Source of the DNA: Pirellulales bacterium
GTDB lineage: Bacteria; Planctomycetota; Planctomycetia; Pirellulales; Thermoguttaceae
Assembly: GCA_016935315.1 (NCBI GenBank)
Contig: JAFGRD010000097.1
Coordinates: 1 to 64,000, forward strand
Direction of reading: 5' to 3'
DNA: 64,000 nucleotides
A program made the translations under genes and the position numbers. The first letter of the stretch is position 1. Every line of letters begins with the position of its first letter. Shown here piece by piece: positions 54,490 to 62,101 of the stretch. Under the pieces are notes generated by a model. It was not told the DNA's origin and did no database searches. It was given only the letters and a program-made list of their open reading frames with translations.

Positions 54490-55653
54490 TCATAGGGTTT
54501 GCGAAACGGCGTAAACGTAGGGCATCACGGCCCAGCGAAGCGTGTTCTTGCTTCTCTTGCGGCAGCCGAGGTCGATCTGTGAATAGACGTCGCGGCCCTC
54601 GCAGAAGTGGGTCCTCACCGAAGCGGCCAGCCTCTCGGCCAGCGGAAGATCCTCGCGAAGCGCGGCCAGATTGAGCATCTCTGCGTTGTCGTAGAGGTCG
54701 AACCGCACCAACCCGCGCTTGTTGGCCACGGCAAACCGGCGGAAGAGTCCCCATCGTGGGTCCAGAAGCTGCTTCTGCAGGTAGGCGTAGCCGCTCTCCA
54801 CCACCGAGGCCGCCTCTTCCAATGCAACCAGCGCGTTCGTCTTAATGACGTTCTTCAACACGATGCACGAATGGAAGCAGTCGATAAACGATCCCTTGTC
54901 GTTCGGGCAATAGTACCAGGAGCCGTCGTCTTGCTGTGTCATCTGGACGAAACGGTAGAGCTTGCGGATCCGGTGGCGGGCACGGGCGCTCTCGGCCTCC
55001 GAAAGGTACGGCAAGAGCAAGGCGTACGAGTACATCGTGTAGGAGACGGCGTTGACGACGATCCGATCACGCAGCGGCCCGTAGGAGGTGATCAGGTAGT
55101 CGCCGCCATCCTCCATAACGACCAGATCGCGCTCGAAGAACGGATAGATGCCCTCGACGACCTGTCGGAACTGCGAAGTCCCGCTGCGCTTCTCGAATTC
55201 CACCATGGCCTCGAGGCAGTAGGGCGTAATCGTGGAAAACGGCGTATTGGGCCCATAGCGAACGGTCTTGCTCACCGCGTGAGCGAACGGCAGCCCCCAC
55301 CCGATCCCGTGCTGCCATCGATGGCAGTTCACCACCAGCCAGTCCAGATGCCTGCGGGCACCGTCCAAGTGGCGGCGGTCCGCCGACTTGCGGTACAGAC
55401 TCAGTAACGCCAAAGCGGCCATGGCGCGGACGACCGGGTATTCCAGCCGGGAGTAGAACATCCTGCGACGATTGTTGATGCAGTTGTCGAACAGCGCCAG
55501 CGTGGCCGCCGACGGCAGACCGGCCACCCGATGACAGTTGTAAAAGTCCTTCACGGCGTATCCCAGTCGCGTCTTCCAGATGTCGTACGGGTCGTACGTC
55601 GACAGGTCTGCTCGCAGGCAGAAGTGTTCGATAAGTGCCGTGTGGTCGCACAT
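54490..55653 (-). CDS. Protein of unknown function, probable alpha/alpha-toroid
   Basis: The 387-residue protein has no signal peptide or membrane span. Helical repeats with conserved aromatics (WLVVNCHRWQHGIGWGLPF, MTQQDDGSWYYCPNDKG) resemble an alpha/alpha-barrel of the kind in glycoside hydrolases, epimerases and prenyltransferases. No catalytic set is obvious. Its position, 3 bp after GT4 and 29 bp before the methyltransferase, ties it to the glycan cluster. It could be a glycan-modifying lyase or epimerase; function unknown. Confidence 0.75.
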   Translation of the reverse strand: MCDHTALIEHFCLRADLSTYDPYDIWKTRLGYAVKDFYNCHRVAGLPSAATLALFDNCINNRRRMFYSRLEYPVVRAMAALALLSLYRKSADRRHLDGARRHLDWLVVNCHRWQHGIGWGLPFAHAVSKTVRYGPNTPFSTITPYCLEAMVEFEKRSGTSQFRQVVEGIYPFFERDLVVMEDGGDYLITSYGPLRDRIVVNAVSYTMYSYALLLPYLSEAESARARHRIRKLYRFVQMTQQDDGSWYYCPNDKGSFIDCFHSCIVLKNVIKTNALVALEEAASVVESGYAYLQKQLLDPRWGLFRRFAVANKRGLVRFDLYDNAEMLNLAALREDLPLAERLAASVRTHFCEGRDVYSQIDLGCRKRSKNTLRWAVMPYVYAVSQTL

Positions 55654-55656
55654 CAG

Positions 55657-56820
55657 TCAAACCTGTACGTCGGTGAGGCGTTGCCTCTGCGGTTGCGGGG
55701 ACCTACTGTCCGCAAGTGGTGTGTCCTGTCCAACCAGGCGGCGAAACGCGGCCGCCAACTCGGTCGTCACGCGGGCCGAGTCGTATTTCCCGGCCGTCTG
55801 CACCGCCCCTTGGCTCAGCGTCCGCCTCTGCTGCTTTGAGAGCCGGCCGAACCGCTCGATGGCCACGGCAAGCTCGTTCACGTTTCCCGGTTCGAACAGC
55901 AGTCCGTTGACGCCTTCGCGGATGTATTCTACAAGGGCCGGGATGCGCGACGCGATGACCGGAACACCGCACGCCATCGCTTCGACGGCGACCAGCCCGA
56001 GGCTCTCCTGCCTGGTCGGAAAAACCAAGACGGAGAAGGCCTGCAAGTGGTCGGCGATCCGGTTGTAAGGCACTGCGCCCACGAAACGAACGCGTTTACC
56101 GATACCGAGTCTGCCGGCGAGTGACTCCAGGTCGGCGCGCTGGGGGCCATCGCCGACGAGGACAATCTCCGGCACCTCGGTGAGCTGCGCTGCGGCCTTC
56201 AGTAGCACGTCGACCGCCTTGATGCTTGCCAAATGGCCAAGGTAGCCGATTCGCAAGGAGCCGTTGCCGGCTTGCGTTGCCGGCCGCAGTCGTGCCATGT
56301 CGACCCCGCCACTGGGAGAGACATGCACCCGCCGAGGCCGCATGACGCGGCAAAGTTCCCGACGGTAATAGTCGGATGGCACCACGACCAGATCCGCTCG
56401 GCGGCAAGCCCACAATGTAATGCACCGAAACATGCGTCCGAGGAAGCGAATCCGCGTATCGGGCAACAGGTCCAGGCCGTGCAGGTTGACGACGAGCTTG
56501 GCGCCGCGGATCCGGCGGAGCAGGACGGGCAGAGCGGTATGCGACGGGTGGTGCAAATAGACGATGTCGTAGCCGTCAAACCGGGCAAGCAGCAGCCGCA
56601 GGTAGAAAAGCAGATACTGCCAAAGCCTTCCCAGGCGCCACCGTGCCATCCCGCGAATCACCAGGCGATCGACGCGGCATCCGCTCGCTTCCAATCCCTC
56701 GGCGATGCGGCGCAACCAGACAACGCAGACCTGCTGCTGCGTGGGATAGGCATTGCCGATCAAGAGGATTTTGATCGTGCCGCCGCGGCCATCGCTGTTT
56801 TTCGATGAGGGGTAGATCAC
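55657..56820 (-). CDS. Family 4 glycosyltransferase
   Basis: The 387-residue protein has a GT-B fold: N-terminal ILLIGNAYPTQQQ, VVNLHGLDLLP, and the C-terminal LRIGYLGHLASIKAVDVLL and VLVGDGPQRADL. The EX7E motif is in RQESLGLVAVEAM. It is a retaining transferase that adds one sugar to the lipid-linked repeat in the cytoplasm. It starts on a GTG overlapping the Wzy-like stop by 4 bp (56817-56820), so the two are translationally coupled. The next gene begins 3 bp after its stop. Confidence 0.92.
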   Translation of the reverse strand: MIYPSSKNSDGRGGTIKILLIGNAYPTQQQVCVVWLRRIAEGLEASGCRVDRLVIRGMARWRLGRLWQYLLFYLRLLLARFDGYDIVYLHHPSHTALPVLLRRIRGAKLVVNLHGLDLLPDTRIRFLGRMFRCITLWACRRADLVVVPSDYYRRELCRVMRPRRVHVSPSGGVDMARLRPATQAGNGSLRIGYLGHLASIKAVDVLLKAAAQLTEVPEIVLVGDGPQRADLESLAGRLGIGKRVRFVGAVPYNRIADHLQAFSVLVFPTRQESLGLVAVEAMACGVPVIASRIPALVEYIREGVNGLLFEPGNVNELAVAIERFGRLSKQQRRTLSQGAVQTAGKYDSARVTTELAAAFRRLVGQDTPLADSRSPQPQRQRLTDVQV

Positions 56821-58241
56821 TCAGCGCAGCCTTTCTGCCACCGGCGGTGCATCGGGGATCGATTCCAGCGCGTTACGCTCGGCCAAACCTGCGCCCTCAA
56901 GCCAGTCACCTCCGCCGGCACGTTGGTTGCCGCCAAGCCGTAGAGGAACACGGTGCTGGAGAAGGCGTACGTGATATCTTGAATGGCGAAAGAGGCGACA
57001 CTGTCCCAAAACAGTATGCCGACCAACCACAGGTACGCGCGCCGTCTGTGTGGCGACACGGACCTGTGGCGGGAAGCGAACCAAGGCAAGAAGAACATCG
57101 CTAAGTACCACAGTCCGCCCAGCAGACCCATCTCCACGAACAGATGGGGATAATACGTGTCCGTGGTGACCAGCAGGCCCGTGTCATGCCATTGGAAATC
57201 GTAATCCCAGTAAGCCGGGGAATCGTAGCGGATCGAGGCCGGACCGCCGAAATACCCCAGTCCTTCTCCGAACAAGTTGCCGCCGGTCAAGGATTCCCAC
57301 ATCACGCGATAGGATTCGTTTCGGGCCGATTCCTGATGGACGACATACGCGTCGATCCGTTCCGTGGCACGCGTCAGCATCTCGTCGGAGATGGCGGAGA
57401 GCCCCGAGGTGCCCAGGGCAATCGCCGCCGGCACCCCCACCAGGGCAACGATGCACAGGAGCCCCACCTGGTATCGCCGATTGTGTGCGATCCGCGCGAG
57501 CACGTACACCAACACAATGGCCCACACCTTGAGGGTGATGGCGGACAGGGCGAAGGCAAAAAGCAGGAAGGCGAGTTTGGTGTTCTTCAGCAGGCGATCG
57601 GCGAGGATGGCGGCGAAGAGGTTCATCGCCCCGAACCCCACGGCCCCGCAGAGCCCACCCGCGCGGATCACGTTGCCTTCGACCTGATAGTAGAGGGTCG
57701 TGTTGCCCGTGAGATAGAAGGCGTAGTTCACGCACTGAAAGGCGTCGTTGGCCAGCACGAGCACGAGGAACGCACGCAGCAACTGCGGTAGCCGGTCTCT
57801 GTAGATGTAGCCGTGGAACAAGGCGAGAACCGGGACCAGGTACTTCGCAAAGGCCCAGCAGGCGGCTTGCGGGCTGAACGAGATGAAGGCGTTGTAGGCA
57901 AACGCCAGCCCGAGGACGGCCAGGTAGGCTCGCTGCAGATTCGTTGTCTTCCAGAAGCGTTGCAGGAAGTTCGCGGCCAGCACGCAAAGCAGCAGCGTAT
58001 TGACGGCGCTGGACAGGAAGTTCGTTTCTCCCTCGCGAAGTAACAGCCCGAGTTGGGCCGACGAAGAGAGAACCTCGAAATACAGACACGCCTGGGACGC
58101 CAGCACCAGCCAAAGCGGCAACGTGCATGGGTCGAGCAGGCCGAGTCCCTGCCCTCGGGCCAGCCGCCCGCGCTGGCCGAGCCGCAGAAAGCGGGCGTCG
58201 CTTTGCCACTGCAGCATGCTGTTGTGCGGAACGTTCTTCAT
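56817..58241 (-). CDS. Wzy-like O-antigen/exopolysaccharide polymerase
   Basis: The 474-residue protein has about ten to twelve spans. A large non-cytoplasmic loop precedes the C-terminal spans (about 310-370, with ESARNESYRVMWESL and a GEGLGYFGG turn). This layout is typical of Wzy polymerases and ligases, which join lipid-linked repeat units outside the membrane. The ATG at 58241 is preferred to a TTG 13 codons upstream. The gene is low in sequence conservation, as expected for Wzy. A short alpha/beta-hydrolase gene lies upstream, and the GT4 stop is coupled to its end. Confidence 0.87.
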   Translation of the reverse strand: MKNVPHNSMLQWQSDARFLRLGQRGRLARGQGLGLLDPCTLPLWLVLASQACLYFEVLSSSAQLGLLLREGETNFLSSAVNTLLLCVLAANFLQRFWKTTNLQRAYLAVLGLAFAYNAFISFSPQAACWAFAKYLVPVLALFHGYIYRDRLPQLLRAFLVLVLANDAFQCVNYAFYLTGNTTLYYQVEGNVIRAGGLCGAVGFGAMNLFAAILADRLLKNTKLAFLLFAFALSAITLKVWAIVLVYVLARIAHNRRYQVGLLCIVALVGVPAAIALGTSGLSAISDEMLTRATERIDAYVVHQESARNESYRVMWESLTGGNLFGEGLGYFGGPASIRYDSPAYWDYDFQWHDTGLLVTTDTYYPHLFVEMGLLGGLWYLAMFFLPWFASRHRSVSPHRRRAYLWLVGILFWDSVASFAIQDITYAFSSTVFLYGLAATNVPAEVTGLRAQVWPSVTRWNRSPMHRRWQKGCAE

Positions 58242-58344
58242 GGCCGTCTGGAAACCGCGTCCAACTCTCTGTGATCTCAAGCATTCGCTGCGAATTCTGC
58301 GGCAATGCCGCGAAGCGGAATCGCCGGCCGGGTGGAGCGCCTAA

Positions 58345-59013
58345 TCAGGCATAAGTGCCCGACATGATTGCCGCCAATCTGCCTTCGTCCTTCAACCGTC
58401 TAACGATTCCATGTCCACCACCGCTGAACTCATGAACGTTGACACCTGGGATACTCTTGAGATGTGCTGCGTGGATGTAGTCAAGACGGTCATCCTTGGA
58501 GACAAAGATGGAGATTTTCTGATTCCGATTCTCTCGCAACAGCAGGGGCCGAATATCCCACGCCTTGCTTCTGAAAAGACTGCGCTTGTAGGTGTTGAGT
58601 ATCTGCCTGGGCCATCGCCAATCCCCGTACCTCAGTCGCAGAAGCGGAGAAATGAAGGTCTGCGGTGCAAATGCCACGACCTCCCCGTACCCGATCAGAA
58701 CGGCAAACAGTATGGCCGCATATCCTCCCATGGAGTTGCCGACAAAGAACACCTGCTCCGGGCTCAGTCGTTGAATTTCGTTGTGAACAAAGCCTGCTGT
58801 TGAGTGGATATCGCTGCTGATCTTCGGGAGTCCCGCATGATACCAGCATTGAGTGAAGTCTCTGACGAAGATCTTGTTTTCGTCGATGATCTTGGAAGAA
58901 CGGTAGAACTCAAAGGGAGGCATTGCTATTCCGGCTGCAATTCCCCCAAAGAATATGTAGACCTTTGAAGCATCCGGTGATCGTTCAATTTCGACTGGCT
59001 TCATTTCTCTCAT
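58345..59013 (-). CDS. Alpha/beta-hydrolase-like protein, lower GC
   Basis: The 222-residue protein has a nucleophile elbow GNSMGGYAA, an acid candidate in VSKDDRLDYI and a late His in GGGHGIVR. It has no clear signal peptide. An esterase acting on acyl groups of the glycan is plausible from position. GC is about 51% by eye, below its neighbours, which may mean later arrival. The start is uncertain: ATGs at 59004 and 59097 also exist, the last overlapping the sulfotransferase gene. Confidence 0.75.
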   Translation of the reverse strand: MREMKPVEIERSPDASKVYIFFGGIAAGIAMPPFEFYRSSKIIDENKIFVRDFTQCWYHAGLPKISSDIHSTAGFVHNEIQRLSPEQVFFVGNSMGGYAAILFAVLIGYGEVVAFAPQTFISPLLRLRYGDWRWPRQILNTYKRSLFRSKAWDIRPLLLRENRNQKISIFVSKDDRLDYIHAAHLKSIPGVNVHEFSGGGHGIVRRLKDEGRLAAIMSGTYA

Positions 59014-59071
59014 GAGATTCCCAGCCTGGGTGCTGCAGCACATGCTGTGGCTGCCCGGCGAGACAGCACGT

Positions 59072-60163
59072 TCAATTGCCGCAGAAGTAAGGGTCATTCT
59101 CCTCGTTGTTCGCGATGCTCAGAAAGCGTGAACTCAGTCTTCCGCAAATGCTCTCCACGATCCTGATATCCTCAGCGGACAGCTCCTGCTTCCACTTGGC
59201 CACGCTGTCGCGATTCAAAGGCTTCATGACGTTCGCATGATGGGATCGCACTTCCACGTCCCCCAGTCTCTTTCCTCGCTGGCTATGGCTGAGCATGGCC
59301 GCTCGAAAGGGGGTTTCCAGGAAGGCCGCCAGCTCGCGGCAAACCTGTTCTGGCTCAGTGACAAGGTCCTCGTAGCAAACCACGACCGACTGGCCCGGGG
59401 GAAGCCGCCGGCGTGCCCGCGCGATCTCTTCATGGGAGCGGCGCCAATGCCAGGCCGCCTCCGACGCGCGGTCGTACATCCCGCATTGCAGATAGGAATT
59501 CGCGCAGGCCCGGGGATCACGAACGAGGTGAATGATCTTCGCCCGAGGAAAGACCTCTACCACCCGCGATGCGAACAGCGAATAGAACGGCGTCTTGTCG
59601 CCCCAGCGATGCGCCCCCGGGAAGTGCTTGTCGCGGTAGGCCAGGTAGATCAGTTCCAGCACATTGGCCAGGCTGCGACGCTCTCCCCGCAGAGCCTTGG
59701 CCTCAGCGCGTGTCTCGCGAAGGTCCAGATCCCAAGTGAAAAACTCGCGATGCTCCTCGAAGGTCCCGATCAGGATGTCGCAGACAACGCTCCAAGGATG
59801 ACCGCCGTATCGCAGGAATTGCTTGATGCAGCGTCCAACCGTGTAGGATTCGGGGGGAATCACCATGTCGCCGTGGGCGCACAGCATCGCGCGCAACAGC
59901 GTGTTGCCCGAACGCCCGCATCCGAGAATGAAGAATGGATCGCTCTGCAGAGGGCCGGCCAGGCGGTACTTCGGCAACGCGGCCCCCACGTTCATCAACT
60001 GCCCGTGCAGCCAGATGCCCCATCGCGGGACCCACCCCTGATAGAGGCGCCGCCGGCCGAGATCGTGCTTCGGTGCGCCGGCGGGGCGTTCCCGTGGCGG
60101 CTCCGTGCATAGGGCGCCGGCTGCGGGCACTGCCTCCGGATCACGCTGGATGACTTCAGACAC
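59072..60163 (-). CDS. Sulfotransferase
   Basis: The 363-residue protein has the PAPS 5'-phosphosulfate loop FILGCGRSGNTLLRAML and the 3'-phosphate motif LVRDPRACANSYL. No membrane span is clear. It moves sulfate from PAPS to an acceptor, here probably a sugar of the surface glycan. The N-terminal 70 residues are Arg/Pro-rich and could be a linker. Start is a GTG at 60163, 3 bp after the flippase stop, so co-translation is likely. Confidence 0.9.
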   Translation of the reverse strand: MSEVIQRDPEAVPAAGALCTEPPRERPAGAPKHDLGRRRLYQGWVPRWGIWLHGQLMNVGAALPKYRLAGPLQSDPFFILGCGRSGNTLLRAMLCAHGDMVIPPESYTVGRCIKQFLRYGGHPWSVVCDILIGTFEEHREFFTWDLDLRETRAEAKALRGERRSLANVLELIYLAYRDKHFPGAHRWGDKTPFYSLFASRVVEVFPRAKIIHLVRDPRACANSYLQCGMYDRASEAAWHWRRSHEEIARARRRLPPGQSVVVCYEDLVTEPEQVCRELAAFLETPFRAAMLSHSQRGKRLGDVEVRSHHANVMKPLNRDSVAKWKQELSAEDIRIVESICGRLSSRFLSIANNEENDPYFCGN

Positions 60164-60166
60164 GGA

Positions 60167-61714
60167 TTACGCCTCCTGCCTCGCTGGGAAGGCATGCAAC
60201 AGCCCAAAGACCGACGGGTCCACGTTCAGTCTGCTGCGAACCAGAACATAGAGCCACACGTTCCACGCCACCATCGAGGTCGTCGTGGCGATTGCGGCCC
60301 CGTACATCCCAAAGTAGGGAATCAGTAGTGCGTTCAGAAGGATATTGAGAATCACGCTGATCAGAAAAACCCTTGCCACAGCCTTCTGATGACCGGTCAT
60401 CTGCAGCAGGTAGCCGACCGAACCGGCCAGGGCGTTCACCGCCTGGGCGATGGCCAAGATGATCAGCAGGTTCTGGGCGGCGACGTATCGCTGGCCAAAC
60501 ACTCCCAGAACCTTGTCGCCGAAGAAGACCAGAGCGATAACGGTCAACGTCGTGGGCCAGAAGATAAGCTGTGCCACGCAAGATACCAACCTTTGAAGCT
60601 CGGCCATCCTCCCCTGGTGATAGAGTGCGGAGATCATCGGCGCCGCGATGGCGTTGACGCCCAGCAGCACGAAGCCTGCCAGCGCGGCCGTTCGGGCTGC
60701 GGCAAAATAGAGGCCTGCCGTCTCGTCGCCCAGCAGCGAACCGACCAGGAAAACGTCGATCTGGCCTTGAAACGTGACCGCGGCAGTAATAATCCACAAC
60801 GGCCAGGCCACCGAGCGCCAGTGACTTCGATCGTAGACCGGTTCGGCGTCGCGCATGGCCGACGGCATCAGACGCCGGAAGACGATGTTCTGCCCGATCA
60901 ACAACACCGCCGATCCTCCCATCGAGACCGCGAGGACCATGACGCTGGTCAGGCGGCCCTTGTCGCCGCCAAAGGACAGATACAGCAGAAGACAGATTGC
61001 CAGAACAATGGCCGGACGCAGCACGTACAGGGGCAGATACGCGGCGACGAGTCGGTGTAGGGCGCGAAGCTGTTCCGCCTGGACCTGCATCAGCGCCAGA
61101 AAAGGCGTCAAGGCAATGCCCAGCAGCAGTGTGGGGTTCCCCTGCATCCAGCCCAGCGCGCTGCCGGCCAGCACCACCGCAGCGGCGGCCAGGGCTGCCA
61201 CCGTGCCGGCCAGGAGCGTTCGGCGCCAGGCATAGCGTGCCGCGCCCCGGGCCAGGGCCGGTTTGCCGGTAGAAACATATTGTGAGATGAATCGCAGCGA
61301 CAGGACGGGCAGCCCCAAGCCGGCCACGCTGGCGAGGATCAGCGAGAGGCTCATTGCCATGCCATAGCGGCCGAAGTGCACTTCGTCGAGCCAACGCCCC
61401 AGGCAGACGTTCAGCAGGTAGCCCAGCCCGGCCTGTGCCACGTACAGAGCCATGGCAACGGACGCGCCACTGGCCAGCATGCTCAGCACGGGATTGCCTG
61501 CCAGGTTCTGGTGCATTGAGCCGATCAGCCGGTGCACGATGCTCTGTTCGGCTCGCGGCGGCTGTGTGGCCCCGCTGGCCGCCTCCGGTGGAGCAGCCCG
61601 ACCGATCAGCGTCCCGGCCGATGGAGGTTCCGCGCAATACGACTTCACCCGCGGCAACGCTTCGGGCGCAATCTCCTCCGGGTGGCAAGCGACAGTGTCC
61701 GGTATTGCGGCCAT
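60167..61714 (-). CDS. Wzx-like polysaccharide flippase
   Basis: The 515-residue protein has about 12-14 spans after a cytoplasmic N-terminal stretch (about 1-75) rich in Ala, Pro and Glu. The MOP-superfamily pattern is visible (ALYVAQAGLGYLLN, LPVLSLRFISQYVS, DVFLVGSLLGDETAGLYFAA). It moves lipid-linked glycan units across the cytoplasmic membrane. The N-terminal stretch is longer than usual and may be regulatory. It is 3 bp before the sulfotransferase gene; upstream is a gap with two copies of the palindromic repeat. Confidence 0.92.
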   Translation of the reverse strand: MAAIPDTVACHPEEIAPEALPRVKSYCAEPPSAGTLIGRAAPPEAASGATQPPRAEQSIVHRLIGSMHQNLAGNPVLSMLASGASVAMALYVAQAGLGYLLNVCLGRWLDEVHFGRYGMAMSLSLILASVAGLGLPVLSLRFISQYVSTGKPALARGAARYAWRRTLLAGTVAALAAAAVVLAGSALGWMQGNPTLLLGIALTPFLALMQVQAEQLRALHRLVAAYLPLYVLRPAIVLAICLLLYLSFGGDKGRLTSVMVLAVSMGGSAVLLIGQNIVFRRLMPSAMRDAEPVYDRSHWRSVAWPLWIITAAVTFQGQIDVFLVGSLLGDETAGLYFAAARTAALAGFVLLGVNAIAAPMISALYHQGRMAELQRLVSCVAQLIFWPTTLTVIALVFFGDKVLGVFGQRYVAAQNLLIILAIAQAVNALAGSVGYLLQMTGHQKAVARVFLISVILNILLNALLIPYFGMYGAAIATTTSMVAWNVWLYVLVRSRLNVDPSVFGLLHAFPARQEA

Positions 61715-61739
61715 AGACCTGACTGTTCAAACGGGAATA

Positions 61740-61831
61740 CACTGCAAACGATCAAGACCGACCAGCGAGGGGCCGGAAGAATCAGGCTCCCGTTGGTCGC
61801 CCTCGCGCATTGACTATGCAAACGTCAATAG
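61740..61831 (+). repeat. Dispersed ~95-bp palindromic repeat, copy C
   Basis: CACTGCAAACGATCAAG opens this copy and TGCAAACGTCAATAG closes it; CTCCCGTTGGTCGCC is its inner right arm. It lies in the 380-bp gap between the flippase and the ligase gene (61715-62094), about 180 bp from copy D in the same orientation. The DNA between C and D holds no gene. Confidence 0.75.
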
Positions 61832-62007
61832 ATGCCTGCCATCCGACGGTACGGCGGCGGGAACCGGTTGCGGGACGGAATCTTATAGCGACAGGCCGGA
61901 GATGGGGCAAGATCATTTCGGCCCCTCGCCCGGGCCGAAACGCGGTGGTGGACTTGTTTTGCGCTGGGGCGATGGGGCCCGTGCCCGACAGCGGCGCTAC
62001 GGATGCT

Positions 62008-62101
62008 TACACTGTTAACGATCAAGGCCGACCAACGAGGCCGGAAGCGAATCGGGCACCCGTTGGTCGCCCCCTCGCATTGATCGTGCAGACGTCAATG
62101 G
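62008..62101 (+). repeat. Dispersed ~95-bp palindromic repeat, copy D
   Basis: This copy has GACCAACGAGGCCGGAAG and CCCGTTGGTCGCC arms and the closing ACGTCAATG. Its last bases contain the stop codon of the O-antigen-ligase/TPR gene (62095-62097 on the minus strand). Confidence 0.75.
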
